The notes beneath the pieces are model-generated. The model had not been told where the DNA came from and searched no databases. It was given only the letters and a program-made list of their open reading frames with translations. Of a stretch of 64,000 nucleotides of DNA, positions 22,301-33,414 are shown one piece after another. Numbering within the stretch: the first letter of the stretch is position 1; every line of letters begins with the position of its first letter. Source of the stretch: Euphorbia lathyris (taxonomy: Eukaryota > Streptophyta > Magnoliopsida > Malpighiales > Euphorbiaceae); assembly GCF_963576675.1 (NCBI RefSeq), contig NC_088917.1:79222610-79286609 (forward strand), written 5' to 3'. Position numbers and translations under genes: made by a program.

Positions 22301-23227
22301 TCATCAAAAGCACCACAATGGAAAAGCATGCTGAGGATATAAAAGAAGTTTTGGGGGTCCTTCACCATCACAATATCAAGTTGAACCTAGAGAAGTGTAC
22401 TTTTTGGGCAACCTACGGGAAGTTTCTGGGATATATAATCAGTCAGAAGGGAGTAAGCCCCAATCCAGATAAGATCAAGGTCGTATTGAACATGAAAGCT
22501 CCAAAAAATATTAGAGAAGTGCAATGCCTCAACGGACGGATCATAGCTCTTGGGAGATTTATCTCATGCTCTACTCAGAGATCTTAGCCATTCTATAAGG
22601 TGATCAAGAAGCAGAAAGCGTTTGAATGGAACGAAGATTGCAAGCTAGCCTTTGAAAGAATCAAGCGTTTCATCACAAAACCGCCTTTAATGAGCCGGTT
22701 GCACTGGCAGGTGAGGATTTATACATGTATGTTTCTGTCACTGATAAAGCAGTTTGCACTAGCATGATCAGAGAAGGAGGTCAACAATATCCATTCTACT
22801 ATGTAAGCAAAATCCTGGAGGATGCCAAGACTCGGTATTCAAGATTGGATAAGATGGCGCTAGTCGTGGTCACCACCTCCATCCGCCTCGGACCTTACTT
22901 TTAAGCCTACACAGTCATTGTCCGCACCAACATACCCATGAGGAATGTATTACAGAAGCCAGAAACATCGGGGAGGTTAATGAAATGGGCAATTCGCCTG
23001 GGCGAATTCGATGTCCGCTATGAAGGCAGATCCACTTTGAAAAGCCAAGTCTTGGCAGACTTTGTGAACGAATTCACCGAAGAAGGTATTAATCCCCCTT
23101 AGCCAAAGTTGGAAGAATGGACGATGTATATCGATGGAGCTTCATCAGCGGAAGGTGCTGGAATAGGCGTAGTGATCAAAAGACCTCAGTATATCAAGAT
23201 ACATTATGCTATGAAGCTAGAGCTAAG
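19399..23227 (+). pseudogene. Decayed gag-pol of the old Tat element
   Basis: Gag starts at ATG 19399 (MESGGSNPSTG) and soon meets a stop (about 19563). The capsid part reads at 20187-20483 and 20711-21100. The Cys/His knuckle and linker seen in the young element are deleted, joining NPKNYCRY to the protease leader (PPHVDALV) near 21130. Protease is at about 21170-21470, where the expected DTGSS reads DIGSS, losing the conserved Thr. RT is at about 21871-22587, with YVDDM near 22286. RNase H fragments run at about 22590-23080 and the start of the second RNase H at 23110-23220. Many stops are present. LINE A cuts it off, and its 3' half is not found in the window. Confidence 0.85.
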
Positions 23228-23256
23228 AGGCTCAGTCGGCCCCCAAAACGATTCCA

Positions 23257-24815
23257 ATGTTAGTGCTCTATTGGAACTGTAGAGGCATTAATAATACACG
23301 GACTCAAAGGGCGCTAAGGAGACTCTGTCACACTCACCGTCCTGATGTTGTTTGCCTCGCAGAACCAATGGTATCAATCGATACCATCCCCTCATTTTTT
23401 TTGGTGTTCTTTAGGCCTATCCCTGGTTGCCTGTAACACGGCACCACAGCCATCAGTCTAGATTTTAACTCACAACACTGATATGGTTACGAATGTTATA
23501 ACTGGGAGGCAGCATGTCACGATGGAAGTCAAACACAGCGGTATATCATAACACATATCATTTATTTATGGGAAAAACACAACTACAGAGCGTTTGGAAT
23601 TATGGGCCGAGCTAATTGTGGGTCATATAAATTGGAGCAATTGGATGTAAATTGATGAATTCAATGTCGTCACTAGTGCACATGAAAAAACAGGGGCCCC
23701 ACCGGTAAAAGGGGCATGTATAGACTTCAGATCCTTTATCAGCACTTGTAATCTGATTGATGTTAGCACATCAGGGGCTCAGTATACTTGGTCGAACGGA
23801 CGTCAGGGCATGGCTCATATGGAATCTAGATTAGACCAGGCTTTGATATCGGCTAACTTCATGGACCAATGGGACTCAGTTAACTGCATTGCTTTGCCTC
23901 ATCACTATTCGGATCACTCTACGCTGCTGTTTTCTTATAGTAATGGGCGTCCAGGGTCACGCGATTCAGATTCCTCCGCATGTGGTTATCGCACTCTTCC
24001 CTGAGAGTGGTGGTGACGACGCACTGGCGGAACTGTGATATCTCCCCCCCTTCCGGCATAATTGCTATGTCACAAGCTGAAGTCCCTACGACAGGTACTC
24101 CGTAAATGGAATCGTGAAATTTTTGGGAGGGTTGAGGAGACCTTGTCAATTGCAGAAAATGAATTTGCTGCAATTCAATGTGAGATCAGCGACTTGGGAT
24201 CTTCGGTTGAAAGTTCAGCCAAGGAATCTGAAGCACAGTCCAACTATGAAGCTCAGCTGCTCAGGCAAGAATTACTCAATCGTGACAAAAGCAGAATAAG
24301 GTGGTTAGAAGCCGGGGATCGTAACTCTGTGTTTTTCCACCGTGCAGCGAAAATTCAATCTACAACAAGCCAACCTATGTCCCTAATGATCAATGGTCAA
24401 CTCTCGTCGGATACTGATTGTATCGCAAACCATGCGGTTACGTTCTATGCAGGGTTGTTCAGAGCTGATAGTACCACGACACACCTCAGGCATATCAGTT
24501 CAGTCATTCCTCAGTTTGTTTCAGAGGGGGAAAACGCAACCCTCGTCACATGCCTTGACGATGAGGAAATCTGCAACACAGTTTTTGGTATGAATAAGGA
24601 GAGCGCACCAGGGCCAGATGGTTTTGGTGGTTGTTTCTTCCAAGCTTTTTGGGATGTGGTTGGCAAGGATGTCTGCAACACTGTTAAAGCATTCTTTGGC
24701 ACTGGTTATATTCTGCCTGGGTTGAACTCTAATCTAATGGCACTTTTGCCAAAGGTTCCTAATGCAGCTAACATTGAGAATTTTAGGCCTATTATAATAA
24801 GCAACTTCTCTTACA
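23257..24815 (+). pseudogene. LINE A ORF2, endonuclease and RT N-terminal part
   Basis: ORF2 starts at ATG 23257 (MLVLYWNCRGINN), like LINE B at 51507. The AP-endonuclease-like domain is riddled with stops between about 23400 and 23640. It is readable again at 23650-23960 (VVTSAHEKTG, QYTWSNGRQG, then HHYSDHSTL, the conserved SDH block). The RT lead-in at 24062-24815 is open, with RWLEAGDRNSVFFHRAA, ESAPGPDGF and LLPKVPNAANIENFRPI. It breaks at the CACTA insertion within the next conserved block. It cannot encode a working protein. Confidence 0.85.
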
Positions 24816-27800
24816 CACTACAAAAAAATTGCCTTTTTATGACAATTTTTTTTGTTACGCACAAAATTTCGTCATTAAAAATGATTTAAGCATGACAAAA
24901 ATTTAAAATTGTCATTATTTTTAACCTTTTTTATGACAAATTTAATATGTTTCTCCATTAATATAATTTTTGTCACTATATAATAGATTTCATGACGATA
25001 AAATAAACATTGTCACTTATAAATTTGGAGACAAAATTTGGTTCTAAAAATTTGGAGGGAAAAGTTTATCTTGACGAAATAAAATTAATTAGTGACGATT
25101 ATATCGTCGTAGTAAACAAATATTTTTATGACATTTCTTATTCGTCATAATTTAATAAAAATGAACGTGACAGTGTAGATTATGCCATATATTTAATTTT
25201 ATGGTGACATTATCCATTGATTATCACGTATTTTAATGTGCTTTTATAACAATATATAATAATCGTCATCATTGTTATAATTGATGACAATTGTATATTG
25301 TTATTGTATATAATAATTGTTATGATGAACTATATTCGTCATAATACAATTGAAAAGAACATGATAACTTAGATTATGTCATATATTTTTATTTTATAGT
25401 GACGTTGTTAAAATATTGTCACGTATTTAATATATTTTCATGACAATATATAAAAATTGTCACTATTATGTTAATTGATGACGATTTTATATCATCATTG
25501 TATATAATACTTTTTATGATATTTTTATTCGTCATAACTATAGAAAGAATATGACAACTTATGTTATGTCTATATATTTTTATTTTATAATGATGTTATT
25601 AAAATATTGTCACGTAGTTTAATGCGTTTCCATGACAATATATAAGGATTGTCACCATTATATTAATTGGTGACAATTTTATATTGTCATTGTATTATTA
25701 TTTTTTTCCGATGATGATTTTTTTTTAAAAAAAAATTCAATGATGATTCTTATTCTTTTAATATACAAGTATTAAAAGAATGTAATTATAATTTGATGTA
25801 TTTAATTTAAGTTATACTGTAAGTTTCTAAATTTAGCATCGGTTTTTCAATTTTATATATACAAACATTTGTTTATATTAAAATTGAAATTATTATTATA
25901 TAATATCACATTTTTTTGCTTAAAAAAATATTACATATTTTATTTTAATAAACCTTTTCAACTCCAACTTTGATTGATATTTTGACTCTTAATTTTTTTT
26001 TTTGTTTTATTGATTAAGCCTGAATGCAAAACTTATGATTGATACACATTAACATTACATGAGAATTTAAATAAGACAGATAAATAAGACAGATAAATTG
26101 GTTAAAGAAAAAAAAATTCATTATTATTATATTTTGAAGTAATGTCGAGTTAAGGGTAAATTAGATAATTATTAAAATTTCTTTGAATTAAAAAAAATAA
26201 GGTACTAAAATAGGTCTAACGTTTTTGGGGAAGATTAATTTAGGTTACATGTACAAAATAGCACTAATATAGACTTAATGTTTAAAAAATAGTAATAATT
26301 TAGGTCTCAATAACGGAACGTGACACGTCATTCATATTACCCCGTTAAGTTCTTTCAATTGTACGTGAGAGAGAAAGTAGAACTTAACGTAATAATGTGA
26401 ATGACGTGTCACATTTCGTTATCGAGGCCTAATTGGTACTTTTTTAAACATTAAGCCTACATTAATGTTATTTTATACGTGGAGCCTACATTAATACTTC
26501 TTCAAAAACTTTAAGCCTATTTTGATATGTTATCTAAAAAAACTGTTCTTTAGTTTTTTCTAAATTGACATGTTCAATTATTTAATATCTTAAGAAAATG
26601 TTATAGTTTTGTTTAAATATTTGAATAGATTAATATTTTCATAAAAAATAAATTTACCATGTTGTTAATGTAAATTAATAAACTAAATTGCGATATCTGT
26701 GTAATTTTTTTTATATAATTATAATATTTTATTTACAATTGTTTTTAAAGGATAATTTCACAATTTAAGCTCCAATTAATTGAGCCAAAGGAAAATATTA
26801 ATTTAATCAAAGTCCAATAAACCATAACATAATCTAACCGCATAAGCCTTCCCCCTCGATGCCGATCATGCGATTTCCCTCTCCCCACATCTCATTTTGG
26901 TGGTTTCATACACGTTCTGCAATATCCACTGCATATTTTCCTCTCCCAAACTAGATCACCAATCACTTCCATCTATTCCCTTGCATCTTTCTTCTCTCTA
27001 TCTCTTTTTATCATACATCTCTTAACCCTACAAATTTTTTATTCTTCTTTCTATATCTAACATTATCTCATTCTTTCTTCTTGTTTATCTGAATTTTATA
27101 GGTTTGACTATGGTTTGCTTGAATTGAAGAAAAAGGTAACATATATTTCACTCTTTCATTTTCTTTTCATTGTTTTCTGCTATCTCCTTCTCTTAATCTT
27201 TTTTTTCTCTTATTTCTCACTATTTTGATTTTAGCTTCTCTAAATGAAAGGGCTAAGAGAAATCCTTTCCATGAATTCTGAAAAAGGAAGATATTTGGAC
27301 AAAAGGTTCCATTGAGGTAGTAAATATACTGCAGTTGAGATATGATTGATTTTTATATGAAATTGTAAATTAGCATGTGAAATCCGGAATTTGGACAAAA
27401 CTAATTGTTTGTTGATTTTGATGTTTGTAGGTCTTTTGGCTTTAAAATGTGAGAGGGGAATATGCAATTGTGGTACTACAATCTGATGATGATAAGAGGT
27501 TATACAATGAATTGATTTTACTATAAGTTTGAATAACGGTCAAATCTATTGCTTCTTTGAGAAGAGGAAGAGAAAGAATCAGAAAAGAAAGTGAAGAATT
27601 GCTCAAATAAGTCAAACAGCTTTTCTGGATTTTTGTCTGAGCTTCTCCAAGGCAGAGAGCTTTTTGCTATGGAAAAAGAGGGAGGAAATGAGGGCAGCAG
27701 AGAAGGAGAAAAGAAGTGAAGAATAAAACATATTTCCTTTTGTTGTTTTATGCCTTATTATTTCTTAATGGGCTATTGATGTAATTTAAAATTAGGCTTT

Positions 27801-28486
27801 TATGTTGGGCTTATATATAAAGATTTGAATTTTATTATTTGTTATAGTTGTTATCATTTCAATTTTATTGTCATTTGTAATGATTTTAATAAATTTTAAG
27901 AAATTATAAAATATATATACTTCAAATATTAAATAAATACTGACCATATGATTTTTTTATTTATATAAAGATCAACATGTACAATGACATGCCGAAAGAA
28001 AAAAAACATATACAATGATAATTATTAAACGTCACAATTTTTCATTTTCAATGACCAATTAAATTTAAATATGACAAAATTTTGGATTTCATGACAATTA
28101 TAACATCACTAAAATATGTAAATTTAGTGTTATATTAATATTTTTCACCACAACGTGTAATTTTTGTGACAAAATATAAATTCATCATTTTAAGGTATAA
28201 GATTTCATGACAAAACTCAATTTTCAGTGACAAGAAATATTCATTAATGATGACAAAATAAACGTCATAAAAATTGATTTTTTTATGACATGTATTTTTT
28301 TTTGTCACATAAGAACACATTATTGGTGACGAAACTAAAAAATGTCACATATACAAAATACCACGCTCATACAGTGACGATCGTTGTGACAATAGAATTT
28401 CGTCATACTTTATTAAATATGATGAAAAGTCAACTTTTAGTGACAATTATTGTGCGTCATGAAACGGTGAATTTCTTGTAGTGACA
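24813..28486. mobile_element. Non-autonomous CACTA transposon with ACA target-site duplication
   Basis: The element proper is 24816-28483 (3668 bp). Termini are CACTACAAAAAAATTGCC and, on the other strand, CACTACAAGAAATTCACC. The 3-bp TSD ACA lies at 24813-24815 and 28484-28486. Removing the element plus one ACA restores the LINE A reading frame across the site, which proves the boundaries. Subterminal regions (about 24830-25700 and 28010-28470) hold dozens of short direct and inverted copies of TGACAAT and CGTCA, the typical CACTA transposase-binding pattern. No transposase is seen. The interior is AT-rich with a pyrimidine-rich, leader-like segment at about 26840-27240 of unknown origin. 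Confidence 0.92.
26205..26540. repeat. Foldback MITE inside the CACTA element
   Basis: Two imperfect inverted arms of ~150 bp flank a short centre near 26350-26390. The left arm contains AAAATAGGTCTAACGTTTTT and CGGAACGTGACACGTCATTC. The right arm contains GAATGACGTGTCACATTTCG and AAACTTTAAGCCTATTTTGA. It is non-coding and would form a long hairpin RNA if transcribed. The superfamily and exact ends are uncertain. Confidence 0.6.
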
Positions 28487-28822
28487 AGATAATCACTAAA
28501 ATCTTGGCTGATCGTTTAGCTGGAATCACAGCTAGAATCATATCTCCTAACCAGTTCGGATTCCTGAAGGGGCGGAATATTCAACATTGTATTGCGGCAG
28601 CCTCAGAAGGCGTTAAGTCTTAGGAAATTAATGGTGGAAGCATGGCACTCAAAATAGATATAAAAAAGGAGTTAGACACCCTTGATTGGAACTTCCTTCT
28701 CTCGGTTACGGAAGCTTTCGGTTTCTCATTGAAATTCAGAGACTGTATTCTGAACATCCTCTTTTCAGATTGGATCTCCATCTTAGTTAATGGCCAGGCA
28801 AAAAGGTTCTTCGGGTGCTCCC
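28487..28822 (+). pseudogene. LINE A ORF2, middle RT segment
   Basis: This continues the RT after the CACTA site: KILADRLAGIT, then NQFGFLKGRNI, a TAG near 28621, then MALKIDIKKELDTLDW (the ALK.D..KA.D block with the second D kept) and SILVNGQAKRFFGCS. It ends at the CTCCC target site of the palindromic element. Confidence 0.85.
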
Positions 28823-30311
28823 TGATAGGGGTATTTTACCCCTATCTTTTAGCGTGATTTACGGGGTGATTTTGGGTAAAATAAATAAGTTTAATTACAA
28901 AAATAAAGTGTTTCTGATAAATAAAGAAATAAAAATAAATCTCATACTTTTAGTTTATTTTCCTCGTTTTTTATTAGTTTAGGAAATAAAAACGTCAAGC
29001 TAACTCGGCTCTCAAGATTTGTATTTCAGGTACGAGAAGGGAGCAAAAATCCACTCACTACGCGGGGCGTAAAACATTGTGCCAGAAATAATTGTCTTAT
29101 CCGCAGGCACCATGTGGAACAGACTCAGCATACGCGGGGCGTATGACACATGTCGGCAATAATTGGCCTAATCCTGAAAGTCAGACTGCATTGTTTCCCA
29201 GGGTCAACTATACCTACGCGGGGCGTACCACTATATACGCGGGGCGTAAAAGGCAGTTCTTCAACATAAAAAGATCAGAGACTCTTTTACGCGGGGCGTA
29301 CTTCAGCTACGCACAACGTAAAGGCACCAATTCAGGCAATAAAACTCTAGAGACTCAAACACGCGGGGCGTATAATCCTCTACGCAGGGCGTACTTGAGT
29401 CAACAAGACAACGAATTGGTCCACCGCCGCCATTCGGGCTATCTTTAGAGAGTTATATAGGTGTTGCCTTACCGGAAGTGACAAACCGGAAACCGTAGAA
29501 ATTGACAAGCCACGGAACTTACGGGCCCTAGTTTCTAATTCCCCCGCATTAGACACGCCTTGACTAGGAATCACGTAGTCTAAGTGCTTCATGGATCGGT
29601 GCTACTACACTTGGTCATGCTTTACGTGTTAATGCTAGACTTACGAGCCCTAGTTTCTGCATGTGGACCAATTCGTTGTCTTGTTGACTTAAGTACGCCC
29701 TGCGTAGAGGATTATACGCCCCGCGTGTTTGAGTCTCTGGAGTTTTATTGCCTGAATTGGTGCCTTTACGCCGTGCGTAGCTGAAGTACGCCCCGCGTAA
29801 AAGAGTCTCTGATCTTTTTACGTTGAAGAACTGCCTTTTACGCCCCGTGTATATAGTGGTACGCCCCGCGTAGGTATAGTTGACTCTGGGAGACAATGTA
29901 GTCTGACTTTCAGGATTAGGCCAATTATTGCCGACATATGTCATACGCCCCGCGTAGTGTGTCATATGCCCCGCGTATGCTGAGTCAGTTCCACATGGTG
30001 CATGCGGATAAGGCAATTATTTCTGGCACAATGTTTTACGCCCCGCGTACAGGATAATACGCCCCGCGTAGTGAGTGGATTTTTGCTCCCTTCTCGTACC
30101 TGAAATACAAATCTTGAGAGCCGAGTTAGCTTGACGTTTTTATTTCCTAAACTAATAAAAAACGAGGAAAATAAACTAAAAGTACGAGATTTATTTTTAT
30201 TTCTTTATTTATCAAAAACACTTTATTTTTGTAATTAAACTTATTTATTTTACCCGAAATCACCCCGTAAATCACGCTAAAAGATAAGGGTAAAATACCC
30301 CTATCACTCCC
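28818..30311. mobile_element. Palindromic TG...CA element with CTCCC target-site duplication
   Basis: The element is 28823-30306 (1484 bp), flanked by CTCCC at 28818-28822 and 30307-30311. Both outer ends are the same sequence in inverted orientation (TGATAGGGGTATTTTACCC / GGGTAAAATACCCCTATCA). Arms of about 600-640 bp (left to about 29425, right from about 29665) are nearly identical, and a ~240-bp non-palindromic centre separates them. Each arm carries about 8-10 copies of the 13-mer TACGCGGGGCGTA or close variants. Five-bp TSD and TG/CA ends point to integration by an LTR-retrotransposon integrase. Yet both ends look like the same LTR end. No protein is encoded; ORFs across the repeats are incidental. 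Confidence 0.85.
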
Positions 30312-32481
30312 GTGGTTTCTCATTGAAATTCAGAGACTGGATTTTGAACATCCTCTCTTCAACTGAGGATTTTTTCAGCCGCTGGTTAATAAAAATGGAG
30401 GAAGATGGCAATTTCGCTCCCATGCCTTAGACCAGGAGGTTCAATTTCCCCTCACACTTACTATATGCAGACGACATGTTATTATTCGGTAGAGCTATGA
30501 TTGAGAATATGCGTTCCATTAAAAGTATCTTTGACTTTTATGGAAACATATCGGGGCAAAGAGTTAACTAGGAGAAGTCTACTGGTTATTTCAGTCACCA
30601 TATCAGTGATCGTAGTGTCCGACGACTTGAGGGAATTTTGGGAATTTGCACTGCCCCGCTTGCCTTCTCATATCTGGGGGTCCCTTTGTTCATTGGCGCG
30701 CCTAGAGCTCGCCATCTTGCCCCTATTGCGGATCAGTTCTTAGCCTCGTCCAGTCATTGGAAAGGATCCATGCTCTCCTTTGTTGGCTGCCTAACTTTGA
30801 TAAAATCTTCCGTGATAGGGGCGCTGGTGCATTCCTTTATAGCATATAAGTGGCCTGCGCAACTTATTCGGAGAATTAACCGGAGTGTTAGAAACTTTCT
30901 TTGGACTGGCTGCATCGATTCTAGGAAACTGATTACTGTAGCTTGGGATAAATGTTGCCAACATCAAAGTTCGGGAGGATTGGGGATTAAAGACTTTCGT
31001 CACTTTAACAACGCCCTACTAGGCAAGATCAGTTGGGACCTGATACAAGGGGACTCAGTAATTATCAGATTGCTCAAATCACGATTTCTATCAGTTGCAG
31101 GCCTTCCAAAACAGGCAATCTCTCCCTCATCGGTTTGGTCATCATGTCGGGTCTCCTACAATACCATACATGATGATTGCGAATGGTGGATAGGAAGCAA
31201 CTTGAAGTTGAATTTTTGGACCGACCCCTAGATACGGCCATCAGTGGCGGATCAACTGGTTATCCCTATCAGGGTTCAGTAAAACACTTATCACTGTGTG
31301 GAAGATTTCCTTAATGAGGAATCATGGATAAACTTACAGCATCTGCCGTTACACTTACAGTAACTCCTAGGGACCTCAATGACACTGACCGCTGTATATG
31401 GTGTCGCTCTGAATCCGGTAATTTTGCAACAAAGGCTTTTTATTCTGTTATTCACTAAAAATCCCCGACTGTCCCCTGGCACCGTTTCATATGGGGTCCA
31501 CATATTCCCCCATCGCGTTCAGTCACGTGCTGGAAGCTAATCCACAATGGCTAGCAACACATGATAAACTAATTGACAAGGGTTGGCACTTGGTATCTCG
31601 GTGTGAATTGTGTAGGACTGCTACAGAATCGGCAGATCACGCCTTCATCCACTGTTAGTTCGCCTCCATGTTGTGGAACCTATTGGGAAATTTATTTGGC
31701 ATGTCTGTAAGCCTAAACGGCAATGTAAGAGATTTTCTGGCTAACCTTATGCTTTACACTAGTAGTCCACAGGTGCGGACGTTGTGGAACGCAGCAGTCC
31801 TCCATGCCATTTGGCTCATACGGTGTTGTAGAAACTTGGCAACATTTGAGTCCGAAAGTTTGCTCGCTGGCACGGGAGTCAAATTCCCTATGCAATAGAT
31901 ATTGTAGCAGCAGCAGAGATGCTGAAATTTTGCAGAAATTATGAGTTGTACCTCGTGCGGCCACTCACCCCCGCATAACTTCAGTTAGATGGATCCCCCC
32001 GCCTGCGAATTGGTTAAAAGTAAACACAGATGGCTCATCAATAAGCCAGACCGGTCCGATAGGAGCAGGCATAATCTTTAGGAATTCTAGAGGTTTCACA
32101 ATTGGATGTTTCTCGATTCATATGGGCGCGTCTCACGCTTTTTTAGCAGAACTAGTCGCGGTGATCTTCGCCATCCACAACACATGGGAGAGGGGCTGGT
32201 TAAAAATCTAGGTAAAGGCCGACTCCCTGGCTGTCGTTCATCTTTTGCAGCGTCGGGTGAGCACTGTCCCTTGGGTGATCAGGCGTCAATGGAAGAAATG
32301 CCTCCGACAATGTTCAATAATGGATGTAATGGCAATGCACATATACAGAGAGGGTAACCGGTTAGTGGATGCTTTGGCTAAACACGGAGTAACAACCACA
32401 GACATTTGGTGGTGGAACTCGGCACCAAATTTTTGCAGTTCATTCCTTTTTGACGACCTTTGTAACTTAGCACATTTATGA
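30307..32481 (+). pseudogene. LINE A ORF2, RT end, zinc region and RNase H
   Basis: The RT continues after the palindromic element. The first ~55 bp (about 30312-30365) repeat the segment at 28718-28772, and the RQGDPLSP-type block expected here is missing. LLYADDMLLF follows at about 30464-30493, carrying the catalytic ADD. The RT thumb and connection read openly at 30638-31231 (SYLGVPLFIGAPRA, then SSGGLGIKDF). A zinc-region relic lies near 31590-31660 and RNase H at about 31990-32481 (VNTDGSSIS, AFLAELVAV, HIYREGNRLVDALAKHG). Stops occur at several places. It is inactive. Confidence 0.85.
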
Positions 32482-32620
32482 TTTCATTAATTCTTTCTCC
32501 CTTTGTATTTTTCATTTTTTTAATAATATATCGGGTTAGTGTCCTGGTCGAGGGGGTGCCGACCTAGTCGGGATGTCCTCGCCTGGATTCTTTGTCCTAG
32601 CCTTTATCAAAAAAAAAAAA
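32482..32620 (+). other. LINE A 3' UTR and poly-A tail
   Basis: A short 3' UTR with GGGGGTGCCGACCTAGTCGG precedes an A-tail at 32609-32620. The sequence right of the tail is copia LTR, not the Tat DNA found at the LINE's 5' side. Confidence 0.75.
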
Positions 32621-32621
32621 C

Positions 32622-33414
32622 AAACATTAAAATCTCCATTAATTATCTCACTAACAAATAAAGACTCATTCAAACTAACTTAGTCAAATAACAAACTTTG
32701 AATATAAAAAAATCATAATCTCAACGTTCCCTCCTGATTCAAAGTTTTTTTTTCTCATATGATGTACTTCCCATCATCATCCAAGTTTTTTTTCATACGA
32801 TGTACTTCTCATCATCATCTTATAATCAGAGCACTTTTCTCCGTAGCTTATCGGTGCACTTCTCACCGCCTTCATTTATTAATTGGAGCACTTCTCTCCA
32901 ACATCAAAATACTAATTTTTCATACATCAACAAAACATGTCAAATTGACATTCTTTTCTGTAACTTTTTACATTTGAAACGCTGAGGCTTCTCCTTGTGA
33001 CAGCAGTCTTTTTCTTCTTGATCATGCTTCTCACCATTACCATACCTAGTAATTTTCAATTTTTCTTTTCAAATTTTGGTAAAGAAAATTCGATCAGCCA
33101 CTTGTTCATTTTCTGGAAGCCATGGTTGAGTTCTCCTTCAAATACTCACAGATCAACCTGGCTCTGATACCAATTGAGATTTTTTTTAGAAGAATACAGA
33201 AGAAATTAATAAGAAAATGGTGCAAGCAATTTTATTCAATTTGTCAGTGTTCTGCACAAATGAAAGATACAGATGTATACCTTTTTATAGGCTTATAATG
33301 CAACAATAAAGGAGATTTTAAAGTAAACAATAAAATCTCCACTAATTATCTCACTTTAAAACTAACTTAGTGAAATAACAAACTTTGAATCAGAAAAAAT
33401 CACAATCTCAACAC
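32622..33414 (-). mobile_element. TRIM-like non-autonomous copia element
   Basis: On the minus strand the order is 5' LTR 33177-33414, PBS, ~450 bp of interior, PPT, and a truncated 3' LTR 32622-32724. The PBS at 33163-33176 reads TGGTATCAGAGCC, the initiator-Met site. The purine tract ATCAGGAGGGAAC abuts the LTR at 32725. The LTR is ~238 bp with TGAGATT...AATCTCAACA ends. The short interior holds no ORF, so it depends on other elements. The 3' LTR keeps only ~100 bp and abuts the LINE A tail. Confidence 0.72.

Larger units (their letters stand above)
23228..32620 (+). mobile_element. LINE A, decayed plant L1-type element
   Basis: This LINE begins a few codons before the ORF2 start (5'-truncated) and runs to an A-tail at 32609-32620. 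Two later insertions split it: CACTA at 24816-28483 and a palindromic element at 28823-30306. ORF2 parts are endonuclease 23257-24000, RT N-terminal region 24060-24815, RT middle 28487-28822, RT end 30307-31231, and RNase H about 31990-32481. The 3' UTR contains GGGGGTGCCGACCTAGTCGG (about 32550), also found in other LINE tails here. The exact 5' junction with Tat DNA (23214-23228) is approximate. Confidence 0.85.

Noticed and set aside
29092..30016. Two similar ORFs (29092-29448 plus, 29615-30016 minus) in the palindromic element
   Set aside because: Their similarity is just the inverted repeat. The translation is the repeated TACGCGGGGCGTA word (YAGR-type repeats), with no start context or domain.
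29056..30070. Possible CRISPR-like array from regularly recurring 13-mers
   Set aside because: Spacing is irregular, the units are only 13 bp, and the setting is a plant nuclear retroelement without cas genes.
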